64,000 bases of DNA, from positions 5,084,001-5,148,000 of the forward strand of contig NZ_CP092497.1 in NCBI RefSeq assembly GCF_022479115.1. The letters run 5' to 3'. The position numbers and the translations under genes were made by a program. Positions 53,481 through 62,623 of this stretch are shown here, piece after piece. A model generated the notes under the pieces. The model saw only the letters and a program-made list of their open reading frames with translations. It made no database searches and was not told the DNA's origin. The DNA comes from Amycolatopsis sp. EV170708-02-1 (lineage in GTDB: Bacteria > Actinomycetota > Actinomycetes > Mycobacteriales > Pseudonocardiaceae). Position 1 is the stretch's first letter. Each line of letters opens with the position of its first letter.

Positions 53481-55648
53481 CTAGCCGAAATACCGTCCGG
53501 CGCCGATGTGGGCACCGGCGGAATGCCACCAGCCGGCGTCGCCGGTCGAGTCGATGCCGTCCGCGATCACTGTCACGCCCGCCATGGTCGCGGTGTCGAT
53601 GAGGTTCCGCAGCGCGCGTTCCGCCAAGGGTTCCGTGCGGCGTTCCGCCAGCCGGGGAGCGATCCGGACCGTCCGCACGGGCACGTCCACCAGGCAGACG
53701 ACGTCACCGCCCGCGCCGAAGCCCTGCAGTTCCGCGTCCACGCCGATCTCGGCGAGGAAGTGCAGGTTGTCGACGGTCTCGCCGAGATCCGCGAGCACGG
53801 CGTCGGTGGGAAAGCCCAGCCTCAGCAGTGATGGCCCGAGCCCGGTCGCGCTCAGGATGTTCCGCACCGACCCGACGAGATCGGGATCGGCGGCCTGATG
53901 CGAGGTCAGTCCCACGACCATCGGGAGCCTGTCGTCCGATTCCTCGCAGGCGGTGCGGATGAGCCACTCGCCGAGCGGCACGATCAGGCCGGTCTCGTTG
54001 GCGAAGCGGACGCAGGTGTCGTGACCGATCCGGCCGTGACGCGGATGGTTCCACGCGAGCCTCGCCTCGATGCCCGCCGGCCTGCTGTCCGCGAGCCACG
54101 TCAGCGGCCGGAATTCGATCTCGATCTCGCCGGTCTCCCAGGCGCCCGCCATGGAGACGGCGAGGCCGAACTCGTGCCGCTCCCTGGTGTCGAGCACGGA
54201 ATCGGACAGCGCCCACTGCCGGTAGCCGTTGGCCTGCGCGCGGCGCAGCGTCATATCCGAGACGCGCAGCAGCTCGTTCGGCGCGATGTCCCTCGGCGGC
54301 CGGTGCACGACGCCGACACAGGCCGAAACCGCGACGCCGCTACCGCTCTCGAGGTAGACCGGCTCGGACAGCTCCTGGTTGATCATGCCGATGACGGTGG
54401 CGACGTCCGGGCTGGCCGCGGTGTTCTGGATGAGGATGCCGAATTCGTCGCCACCGATCCTGGCGACGAGCGCGTCCTCGCCGCCGACGACGGTCCGCAG
54501 CTTCGCGGCGACGTTCTTCAACAGGTCGTCGCTCTGCTTCTGGCCGAGCCCGCCCGCGATCAGGGAGAAACCGTCCAGGTCGACGTGATAGACCGTGACG
54601 CCGAAGGACGGGTCGGCGTGCCGTAACGCCTTCTCCAGGCGAGTGCCGAAACACTGCCGGTTCGGCAGGCCGGTCAGCGGATCGTGCAGGGCTTGACGGC
54701 TCAGCTGGCGCTGCAGCAGCGAGACGTCCGTGTCGCCGTCGACCAGCGTGATCAACTGCTGGGCTTCGCCTGCCGGGTCGCGGATGACGGCGCCGGTGAA
54801 TCCGGCCCACGACGGTTCCTCGTCCTCGGTCACGAGTCTTCGCGACAGCTCGAGCCGCTGGCTCTCCCCGTCGAGCAGCTTCCGGTAGCCCTCGCGCAGG
54901 CCGTCGGCGTCGTCCGGGTGCACGAGGTCGTAGAGGTTGAGCCCGATCAGGTCCGCGACGGGCCGGTTCAGCATTTCGGCGAACGCCGGGTTCACCCGCT
55001 GGACTCGGCCGTCGACCCTGGTGACGGCCACACCGGTCGCCGAGCCGGTGAACAGTTGCTCGAACCGCGCCTGCGTCAGCACCAGCTCACGCCGCGTTTC
55101 GCGTTCGAGCGTGACCAACGTGCGGCTCAGATCCTCTTGCTGCGTCTGGATGCTCTCGCGCAACGCCTCGCCGTAGCCGGACGCGAGCGCGCCGAGCACC
55201 TGCAACACCCGTTCAGGGAGCGACTTCACGCTCCGCAGCTCCGGTTCGTGCAAAAGCCCTTGCCGAGTACGTCCATCGTGCGACGCAGGCTGTCCGGCCC
55301 GACGCATCTGAGCGCGACGAGCCGCGCGCCGGCCTCGGTGGCCTGCGCCGGTTCGGCGTCCTCACTCAGCACCGCATCGAAGACCTCGTCGAGCAAAGCG
55401 GCGAAATGCTCTTCGATCTGGGCGTGGGTATACGGAAGGTACGCCGTACCGGTGACCAGGTAAGCCCACTTGCGGGCCAGCGTGGCACGGGTCGGCGCGG
55501 CGTTCCTCCGCTTCGGTGCCGCGGAGGAAGAAGGTCTCTTGGAGGCGTCCGGCGATACGGGGAACTCATCGCCGTCCGGAAGTGGAGCAGTCACGTCCGC
55601 CGGTCCTGGGGTCGCTTTCGTATTCCGTGGTGGAGGAACATCCTCCAC
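53481..55648 (-). CDS. PAS-GGDEF-degenerate EAL signalling protein, frameshifted in this sequence
   Basis: About 722 residues after repair. An N-terminal helical region (WAYLVTGTAYLPYTHAQIEE, SLPERVLQVLGALASGYGEA) is followed by a PAS domain (FEQLFTGSATGVAVTRVDGR), a GGDEF domain with intact ARIGGDEFGIL, and an EAL-like domain. The EAL motif is EAR (GIEARLAWNHP) and the DDFG region reads QGFGAGGDVV, so phosphodiesterase activity is unlikely. The frame breaks near 55256-55262; one added G restores MDVLGKGLLHEPELRSVKSL. It probably makes cyclic di-GMP, which controls development in actinomycetes. GTG 55648 is the presumed start, inside a small hairpin. Confidence 0.83.
55630..55648. promoter_or_regulatory. 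Hairpin overlapping the GGDEF gene start
   Basis: GTGGAGGA-ACA-TCCTCCAC is a perfect 8-base stem with a 3-base loop. Its coding-strand 5' edge is the presumed GTG start codon of the GGDEF gene. In RNA it would hide the start codon and a following GGAGGA. This may mean translation control, or that the true start lies further in. Confidence 0.5.
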
Positions 55649-55699
55649 GATTCTGAAGCCGTACTCACCGTTTAACGGTCACCCAATCGGGTGGTCACC

Positions 55700-56749
55700 C
55701 TACGGTACTGCAACACCGACCTTTTCCCTCAACCAAGTGCGGGTGGCGTCCCGATACTGGGACGCGTTGCGATGTAACGCCAGCGAATGTCCGGCACCGG
55801 GCAGAACATACGTGGAAAGTTCGGCCTCGGGTCGATAGAACGGCGCTTCCGCCGGACGCAGCGTCTCGCCGCTCGAACAGTCGCGAAGCGAGAAAAGGCC
55901 GCAGAACAGGATGTCTTCCGACCCGACGGCCTGGAGAACCGGCACCCGGATCTCTTTCGTCGCGGGCAGCACGATGCCGAACACGGCGACCGTCCCCATT
56001 CCCGGGACCGAAACCTGATCCTTGGTCGCCTCATCGGCTTCGATGACCTGGGGGTCGGTATTTTCCGTCGCGTAGAACAGTCCGGCACGCGCTCCCGGTT
56101 TCGTCGTGAAATAGAGCGGGTCGCTGCCCAGCGAGCCGAGCCGCCCGTCGGTGAACGCGGGCTGCAGGCCGAAAAGCACCCCGAAGGTCAGCGCGGGGAC
56201 CGACGGCAGATGCGTCATCCCGGTGAGGATCACGCCGTCCACGTCCTGATACGTCGAGGCCTCCGCCGCGACGATGCCCGAACCGACCGAATGCCCGACG
56301 ATCACGACCTTCTCGAACGGTGTGCCGCCGACCCGGCCCGCGCGCAGATGACCGATCACCTCGTGCATCGACCGTGCCAGCACCGGCAACAGGAGCGGAA
56401 GGCTGAACGGTTTGCTGCTCCCGCCCGAACCGAGCTGGTCCGCCGCGAAGGTCGCGTAGCCGTGCTTCGCCATGTCCCGCTGATAGGAATAGCGATCCGG
56501 GTCGTAGGGCAGGTCCCAGTAGGCGCTGTTGTAGGTACCGCCGTGCACCAGCAGCTGGACCGCCTTGGGCGCCGGGCCTTCGGGCAGGCAGAACCGGCCG
56601 TGCACCGTGGCGGGTTCGCCGAGCGGGCCGGTGACCGGCAGATCCAGATCGGAACAGCGGACGTCGACGGCCTCGGCCGGGGCCGCGACCAGGAAGCCGC
56701 CGAGGAGCACGCAGCACGCGGCCACCGCCGTGGCCAGTTTGAGCGGCAT
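55700..56749 (-). CDS. Secreted alpha/beta hydrolase (lipase/esterase-like)
   Basis: A 349-residue exported protein with signal peptide (LATAVAACCVLLGGFLVAAPA). QLLVHGGTYNSAYWDLPY gives the oxyanion HGG, VVIVGHSVGSGIVAAEAST the nucleophile serine, DILFCGLFSLRDC the acid region, and PGAGHSLALHRNA the catalytic histidine. Two cysteine pairs probably form disulfides. It should hydrolyse an ester outside the cell. It is in line with, and downstream of, the P450 gene by 76 bases. Confidence 0.87.
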   Translation of the reverse strand: MPLKLATAVAACCVLLGGFLVAAPAEAVDVRCSDLDLPVTGPLGEPATVHGRFCLPEGPAPKAVQLLVHGGTYNSAYWDLPYDPDRYSYQRDMAKHGYATFAADQLGSGGSSKPFSLPLLLPVLARSMHEVIGHLRAGRVGGTPFEKVVIVGHSVGSGIVAAEASTYQDVDGVILTGMTHLPSVPALTFGVLFGLQPAFTDGRLGSLGSDPLYFTTKPGARAGLFYATENTDPQVIEADEATKDQVSVPGMGTVAVFGIVLPATKEIRVPVLQAVGSEDILFCGLFSLRDCSSGETLRPAEAPFYRPEAELSTYVLPGAGHSLALHRNASQYRDATRTWLREKVGVAVP

Positions 56750-56825
56750 TCTCTCAGAACCCTCTCCGGAATCGGGACGCTCGGAAGGAGCATGAACCCT
56801 ACACCTGGTGATCGACCGCTCACCG

Positions 56826-58169
56826 TCAGCCTTGCGTTCTCGGCCGCGCGATCATCGGCAACCGGTTCGGCTGCATCGTCGCCTTGATCTTGGGGAACAC
56901 CTTCACCCCTGGTACCGGCTCCAGCCGCCATCGGGCGCCGATCGTCGCCGCGACCAACGCGATCTCCGTGGGAGCGAACTGATGGCCGGGGCACAGCCGG
57001 GCGCCGGCACCGAACGGGATGAACGCGCCCTTCGGCACCTCGGCGGCGCGCTCGGGTTCCCAGCGATCCGGGTCGAACCGTTCGGGATCGGGGAACCAGC
57101 GCGGATCGCGATGCAAAGTGTGCTGGCTGACCGCGACCTCGGTACCGGCCGGAAGGCGCACACCGCCGAGTTCGACGTCCTCCCGCGCCCGCCGCATCAG
57201 GATCACCGGCGGGGTCCGGCGGACGACCTCGTTGATGATCCGCTGCGTGTAGACCAGCCGCGGCAGGTGTTCGAACCGCGCGGGCCCGCCCGCGAGCACC
57301 TCGTCGACCTCGGCGTGGAAGCGGCGTTCGACATCCGGCCTCGCCCCGATCTCGTGGAAGAACCACGCGAGCGCGACGGCGGTGGTCTCGGCGCCGGTGG
57401 TGAGGATCGTGATGACCTCGTCCGCCACCTGCCGGTCGGTCATCCTCTCGCCGGTCTCGTCGTCCTTGGCCAGCAACAACATCGAGAGCAGATCGCCCTG
57501 ATCGCCGCCCTTCTCACGCGCTTCGAGGACGGCGTCGCCGATGACCCGCCGCAGCCGCGCGGCCGCCGCGTCGAACTCGCGGTTCGCCGGAATCGGCAGG
57601 CGTTCCACGAACCTCGGCGAGAACGCCCGGACCATGACGTACTTCAACATGACCGGGATCGACCGCTGGATCTCGCTGAGCGCGTCGTCGCCGAGTTCGG
57701 CGGAGAACAGCGTGCGCCCGGAAATGGTCAGCGCGAGATCCTGCATGCGCCGGTCGAATTCGACCACCTCACCCGGTTTCCACGTATCGGCGAGTTCTAC
57801 AGCGAGCTTCGTCATCGTCGTCTCGGCGTAGAGCGCGATCCGGCTTCGCTGGAAAGCGGGCAACATCATCCGTCGTTGCCGCTGGTTGAAGGCACCGTTG
57901 GAGGTCGCGAGCCCGTCGCCGAACAACGGCCGCATCTTGTCGAACACGATGCCTTTGTCGAATTTCCCCGCGTCGACGGCGAGCAGCCGCCACGCCAGCT
58001 CGGGGGTCGTGACCAGATAGACCGGCATCGGGCCGAAGTCGAGCCGCACGACATCGCCGTGCGAGCGCAGTGAGGACAACAGTTTCAGCGGGTCACGGAG
58101 CATCGGCACGGTATGCCCCAGCACCGGCCACCGGCCCGGTGCGACAGCGACGTCCGGAGGTGCTGCCAT
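56826..58169 (-). CDS. Cytochrome P450
   Basis: A 447-residue P450. The I-helix oxygen-activation motif is TTGAETTAVALAW near residue 250, E-x-x-R is EVVRR near 307, and the heme loop is FIPFGAGARLCPGHQFAP with the cysteine ligand near 385. The N-terminus lacks a membrane anchor, so it is soluble and needs ferredoxin and reductase supplied elsewhere. No ferredoxin gene is adjacent. The substrate is unknown; the PKGAFIPFGAG pattern occurs in bacterial terpenoid- and fatty-acid-oxidising P450s, but this is not decisive. Confidence 0.92.
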   Translation of the reverse strand: MAAPPDVAVAPGRWPVLGHTVPMLRDPLKLLSSLRSHGDVVRLDFGPMPVYLVTTPELAWRLLAVDAGKFDKGIVFDKMRPLFGDGLATSNGAFNQRQRRMMLPAFQRSRIALYAETTMTKLAVELADTWKPGEVVEFDRRMQDLALTISGRTLFSAELGDDALSEIQRSIPVMLKYVMVRAFSPRFVERLPIPANREFDAAAARLRRVIGDAVLEAREKGGDQGDLLSMLLLAKDDETGERMTDRQVADEVITILTTGAETTAVALAWFFHEIGARPDVERRFHAEVDEVLAGGPARFEHLPRLVYTQRIINEVVRRTPPVILMRRAREDVELGGVRLPAGTEVAVSQHTLHRDPRWFPDPERFDPDRWEPERAAEVPKGAFIPFGAGARLCPGHQFAPTEIALVAATIGARWRLEPVPGVKVFPKIKATMQPNRLPMIARPRTQG

Positions 58170-58340
58170 CGTGCTCGTCTCCCGGTGCCTGGACGCTGAA
58201 CCCGGTCACCTTAGGACCGCGAGGCGACGGAGCGGGTTCCGCCGCCGCACTTCCACACGATCGGACGATGGCAGCACGGTCCCGTCAGGCCGCTAGACTC
58301 CTGTGCCCCAACGGATCCCAACCGAACGGCGGCGACGACG

Positions 58341-59153
58341 GTGACTTCGAACCTGAGCTGGGTACCCCCCGAGGTCGACACGACCGTGCCGAATCCCGCC
58401 CGGGTCTACGACTACTGGCTCAACGGCGACCACAACTTCCAGGCCGACCGCGAGCTGGGCGAACAGATCCTGAAGATCATGCCGGGCATCCGCGACGCGG
58501 CCCGGCTCAACCGCGCCTTCCTGCGGCGTGCCGCGCTGCACATGGTGGAGGCGGGGGTGCGGCAGTTCCTCGACATCGGCTCCGGAATCCCGACCGTCGG
58601 CAACCTCCACGAGATCGTCCAGCGGATCGACCCGTCCTGCCGGGTGGTCTACGTCGACCGCGAATCGGTCGCCGTGGCACACGCCAAGCTGCTGCTGCGC
58701 GGCAACGACCGGTGCGCGGCGATCCAGGCCGACCTCCGCGACGTCAACGACATCCTCGACGCGCCCGAAACCAGGGAACTGCTGGACCTCGACCAGCCGA
58801 TCGGCCTGTTCATGTTGCTGCTGCTGCATTTCGTGCCGGACTCGTGGGAGCCGCACGGGATCCTGGCCCGCTACCGGGAGCGGATCGCCTCCGGCAGCTT
58901 CCTGGCCGTGTCGCACGTCGCCGCCGACGCGAACTCGAGCGGCCTCGACGAGGCCATCGCGGCGTACAAGAGCACCCGGAACGACCCCATCCCCCGGACC
59001 CACGACCAGGTGCTTTCGTTCTTCGAGGGGTTCGACGTCATCGAGCCCGGCGTCGTCGGCTGCGCGATGTGGAACCCGCAGGGCGCCGGTGACATGTCCG
59101 AAGACCCGGAGATCAACTCGCTGCCGTACGCCGGTGTGGGCCGGAAACCCTGA
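58341..59153 (+). CDS. SAM-dependent methyltransferase of the DUF574 (Methyltransf_19) family
   Basis: A 270-residue protein with the DUF574 hallmarks: TTVPNPARVYDYWLNGDHNF at the N-terminus, AARLNRAFLRRAALHMVEAG, motif I FLDIGSGIPTVGNLHEI and VVYVDRESVAVAHAK, then LLLHFVPDSWEPHGILARYR. This actinobacterial family is often multicopy and of unknown substrate. The start is GTG 58341. It is convergent with a small secreted protein gene, with repeat A copy 2 between. Confidence 0.88.
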   Translation: MTSNLSWVPPEVDTTVPNPARVYDYWLNGDHNFQADRELGEQILKIMPGIRDAARLNRAFLRRAALHMVEAGVRQFLDIGSGIPTVGNLHEIVQRIDPSCRVVYVDRESVAVAHAKLLLRGNDRCAAIQADLRDVNDILDAPETRELLDLDQPIGLFMLLLLHFVPDSWEPHGILARYRERIASGSFLAVSHVAADANSSGLDEAIAAYKSTRNDPIPRTHDQVLSFFEGFDVIEPGVVGCAMWNPQGAGDMSEDPEINSLPYAGVGRKP

Positions 59154-59162
59154 GGTCAAGCC

Positions 59163-59206
59163 TCGTGAGTGGCGAGGACGGTTAGAACCGTCCTCGCCAC
59201 TCACGA
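59163..59206. repeat. Palindromic repeat family A, copy 2
   Basis: Perfect 21-base arms (59163-59183 and 59186-59206) flank an AG loop; the stem core is GAGGACGGTT-AG-AACCGTCCTC. It starts 9 bases after the methyltransferase stop and ends 11 bases before the convergent gene's stop at 59218. It matches copy 1 at 4822-4867 except for two bases in one arm and one base at the end. Confidence 0.88.
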
Positions 59207-59217
59207 CCTCCCCCGGC

Positions 59218-59706
59218 TCAGGGCAGCACGTCGGTCACGGTGTCCTTGATGACCTGCCACTTCCCGTGCTCGCGTACCAGCGTCAGGCTGATCGTGTAGT
59301 GCCGGTTGATGTTCTGCGACGGCACCTTGTAGTACGCGTCGAGGATCGCGAAGCCCATCTTGCAGCCCTCGACGACGGTGTGGGTCACCGTCCACGGCAT
59401 GCTGTACTCGTAAGGGACCTTGAACTGCTCGTTGACCACCGGGTCGACGTTGGCGTCGTAGCCGATGAACAGCTGCCCCCGGCGCCCGACGGTCACCATG
59501 TTCTGGTGGATGATCGCCCGGTAGCGGGCCTCGTCGCGTTTGTTGAAGCTGTCCATGTCCTCCCAGACCGCGCGGTCGAACGCGCGCTGACAGGCCTGCC
59601 GTTCCGACTCGGCCCGCTGGTCGCTCGCCGCCGCCGCGGCGGGCACGCCGATTCCCGCGGCGGCCACGATCAGCCCGGCCAACGCCGCGTAATACCGCTT
59701 GCGCAT
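59218..59706 (-). CDS. Small secreted SnoaL/NTF2-like protein
   Basis: A 162-residue protein with a signal peptide (YYAALAGLIVAAAGIGVPAAA). The mature part (AVWEDMDSFNKRDEARYRAI, VVEGCKMGFAILDAYYKV, LVREHGKWQVIKDTV) has the helix-then-curved-sheet pattern of the NTF2/SnoaL fold. Two cysteines could form a disulfide. No enzyme activity can be assigned. It is divergent from the third SARP gene; the 124-base gap includes an AGGGGG ribosome site for that gene. Confidence 0.7.
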   Translation of the reverse strand: MRKRYYAALAGLIVAAAGIGVPAAAAASDQRAESERQACQRAFDRAVWEDMDSFNKRDEARYRAIIHQNMVTVGRRGQLFIGYDANVDPVVNEQFKVPYEYSMPWTVTHTVVEGCKMGFAILDAYYKVPSQNINRHYTISLTLVREHGKWQVIKDTVTDVLP

Positions 59707-59830
59707 GGGATTCTCCTCGTCACGTCCCGTATTCCGTCCACCAGCAGGTTCGCCGGGCGGCGCATCACAGCTGCATCACTTCCGCACCGGCGCGGGCGGA
59801 TGGCCGGTTAACCTCGCGGGAGGGGGTGCG

Positions 59831-62623
59831 ATGGAGTTCCGGATCTTGGGCCCGGTGCAGTGCCGGAACGAGGCGCGGCCGGTGAAACTGGCGGGCCCGC
59901 GGCAGGAGCGGATCCTCGCCGCGCTGCTGCTCGGCGCCGATCGGGTCGTCTCGGTCTCTCGGCTGGTGGACGTCGTCTGGGACGAGGATCCGCCCGCCAC
60001 CGCCACGCGCCAGATCCGCAACCTCACCACCGCACTGAAGCGCACGCTCCTCGCCGAGGGTGCCGCCGACGACGTTTTGACCGCCGAAGGGCCGGGCTTC
60101 GTCCTTCGCCCAGACTCCTTCGACCTCCGCACGTTCGAGGAGCGCGTCTCGCGTGGTGAGTTCCGCGAAGCGCTCGCGTGCTGGAGCGGCCCGGCTCTGT
60201 CCGGTGTGGACAGTGCGGCGCTGCGTGGTGAAGCCGAAGAGCTCGACGAGCGTCGTCTGTCCGTTGTGGAGCGTTGTCTCGACGAAGAGATCTCTGCCGG
60301 GGAAGACTCCGTCGCCGAGCTGACGGCGCTGGTCGCCGAACACCCGCTCCGGGAACCGTTCGCCGGTTTGCTCATGCGTGCGCTGCACCAGCAGGGCAGG
60401 CAGGCCGACGCGCTGAACGTCTACCGGCGGGCGCGAACGAGGCTGGTGGAGGAACTCGGGATCGACCCCGGGCCGAAGCTGCGCGAACTCTACGAGCGGA
60501 TCCTGCGTGACGAGCCGGAATACGGCAAGTCCCGCTGCTTCCTCCCTTACGACGTCCCGGATTTCACCGGGCGTGAGGCCGAGATCGGCCGGCTGGTCGA
60601 TGCCGTCCGGCTCGGCCGCCCGGTCGTCGTCGACGGTATGGCCGGTGTCGGCAAGACCTCGCTCGCCGTCCATGCCGCGCATCGGCTCGCCGCCGATTTC
60701 CCCGACGGGCAGCTGTTCGTGGATCTGCACGGCCACTCCCCCGCCCGCGAACCGCTTCCGCCGGAGGCCGCGCTCGAAGCCCTGCTCGGGCAGCTGGACG
60801 TCCCGGCCTCACGGCTTCCCGGCGGCGTGGACCGGCGGGCCGAACTGTGGCGGACCAGGACGGCGGGCCGGTCGCTGCTCGTGGTGCTCGACAACGCCGC
60901 GAGCGCGGAACAGCTGCGGCCGCTGATTCCGGGTTCGGCGACGGTCGCCGTCTTGGTCACCGGGAGGCGCCGCCTGGCCGCGGTCGACGGCGCCGCGTCG
61001 ATCAGTCTCGAAGTGCTGCCGGACGAAGAGGCGGGCGCCCTGTTCGCGGCGGCGTCCGGGCGACCGGACACCGGGGTGGCCGCGTTGTGCGGGAACCTGC
61101 CGCTGGCGATCCGCATCGCGGCCGCCCGGCTGCAGAATCGTCCACAGTGGACCGTCGAGGCGCTGGCCGAACGGCTGGGCTCCGAACACGACCGGCTGGC
61201 CGAGCTGAAGGTCGCCGGACGCGACGTGGCCGCGGCCTTCGCACTGTCCTATCGGGAGCTCGACGCCGCGCAACAGCGCATGTTCCGTTTGCTGGGGCGC
61301 AATCCCGGTGCCGACATCGGCGTGCCCGCGGCGGCCGCCCTGGCCGGTATCGGGGAACGCGAGGCCGAACGCCTGCTGGAGGACCTACTCGACGCCCATC
61401 TGCTCAGGCAGCCGGCGCTGGGCCGCTACGCGTTCCACGACCTGATCGCCGAGCACGCCCGCAACGCCGCACGCGACGAGGAATCCGGCCCTGCCGTGCG
61501 CCGTCTCCTCGATCACTACCGCGACGGCGGCGGCCCCGGCTGGTACCGGGCGGAACGGGCGAACCTCGTCGCGGTGACCCGGCACGCGCTCGACGCCGGT
61601 CTCGACGAGTACGCCTGGCGGATCGCCGCGGACACCACGGAACATCTCCGGGAGAGCGGGCACCTCGACGAGCTGCTCGCCGTGGCACGGGCCGGGATCA
61701 CCGCCGCCCGCCGGATCGGCGACCCGCACGCGATCCAGCTGAGCCTGGCGAGCCTCACCCTGGCGTTCTGGGAGAACGGGCGGCTCACCGAGGGCATGGA
61801 CTGCGCGCTGGAACGGCTGGACGTCGTCCGCGCGTCAGGTGACCGCGCGGCCGAGGCGATCGCGCTGTCCAGGGCGGGTGCGCTGCACGGCATGCTCGGC
61901 CGCTATCCCGAGGCGATCCGGTTCTACCGGGACGGCCTGGCCGTCGTGGACGAGACCGCCGCCGCCACGCTGTGGACCAATCTCAGCAACGCCCAGGAGG
62001 TCCTCGGCAGGCTGGACGACGCGCTGGTCTCCGCCCGGCGGGCGGTGGAGCTGCGCGAGGACGACCGCGGCACGATCCTGAGTTCCGCCCAGCTCGGCCT
62101 GGTCCTGTCCCGGCTCGGCCGGTTCGACGAAGCCTTCGACGTCATCGAACGGTCGATCACCGCCTCGCGGGATCTCGGCTATCTCTTCGGCGAGGCATGG
62201 AGCCGGATCGACCTCGCCGACGCCCTGTTGCTCGCCCACCGCCCGGGCGACGCGCGCGAACAGGCCGAACGCGCGTGCGCGATCCTCACACGGCTCAACC
62301 ATCCGCTGCTGCTGGCGATGGCGGCCAACAGCCTGGGCACCGCCTGCCTAGCGCTCGGCGAGACGGCGACGGGCCTCAAGCGGCATCGGCTCGCGCTCGA
62401 AACGGCGAAGCGGATCGGCTATCGGTTGCAGGAAGCCCGCGCGCTGGCCGGGCTGGGGCAGGCCGGAGCCGCGCGGGACCACTACGCCGCGATGGGCCTG
62501 CCCATCGAACCCACCAGCAAGGCGACCATGGCGAGCGCCGCCGTACTCCACAGCAACAGCACGACACCCGCCCCTCGACGACCAAGCCGCCGACGAAGGC
62601 GCCCAGGGCTATCGAACCGGTGA
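59831..62623 (+). CDS. AfsR/SARP-type transcriptional regulator with NB-ARC and TPR domains
   Basis: A 930-residue regulator, third of its kind here. Order: OmpR-like winged helix (FRILGPVQCRNEARPVKLAG), BTAD domain (to ~235), NB-ARC ATPase (P-loop VDGMAGVGKTSLAVHAAHR near 275; LLVVLDNAASAEQLRPLIP), and TPR-like repeats from ~590. ATG 59831 follows GGGAGGGGG. The last ~47 codons run antisense over the MFS gene, past its stop at 62482, and cross the probable indel near 62567, so the annotated stop is uncertain. It is close in design to the SARP at 5.4-8.3 kb. Confidence 0.9.
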   Translation: MEFRILGPVQCRNEARPVKLAGPRQERILAALLLGADRVVSVSRLVDVVWDEDPPATATRQIRNLTTALKRTLLAEGAADDVLTAEGPGFVLRPDSFDLRTFEERVSRGEFREALACWSGPALSGVDSAALRGEAEELDERRLSVVERCLDEEISAGEDSVAELTALVAEHPLREPFAGLLMRALHQQGRQADALNVYRRARTRLVEELGIDPGPKLRELYERILRDEPEYGKSRCFLPYDVPDFTGREAEIGRLVDAVRLGRPVVVDGMAGVGKTSLAVHAAHRLAADFPDGQLFVDLHGHSPAREPLPPEAALEALLGQLDVPASRLPGGVDRRAELWRTRTAGRSLLVVLDNAASAEQLRPLIPGSATVAVLVTGRRRLAAVDGAASISLEVLPDEEAGALFAAASGRPDTGVAALCGNLPLAIRIAAARLQNRPQWTVEALAERLGSEHDRLAELKVAGRDVAAAFALSYRELDAAQQRMFRLLGRNPGADIGVPAAAALAGIGEREAERLLEDLLDAHLLRQPALGRYAFHDLIAEHARNAARDEESGPAVRRLLDHYRDGGGPGWYRAERANLVAVTRHALDAGLDEYAWRIAADTTEHLRESGHLDELLAVARAGITAARRIGDPHAIQLSLASLTLAFWENGRLTEGMDCALERLDVVRASGDRAAEAIALSRAGALHGMLGRYPEAIRFYRDGLAVVDETAAATLWTNLSNAQEVLGRLDDALVSARRAVELREDDRGTILSSAQLGLVLSRLGRFDEAFDVIERSITASRDLGYLFGEAWSRIDLADALLLAHRPGDAREQAERACAILTRLNHPLLLAMAANSLGTACLALGETATGLKRHRLALETAKRIGYRLQEARALAGLGQAGAARDHYAAMGLPIEPTSKATMASAAVLHSNSTTPAPRRPSRRRRRPGLSNR

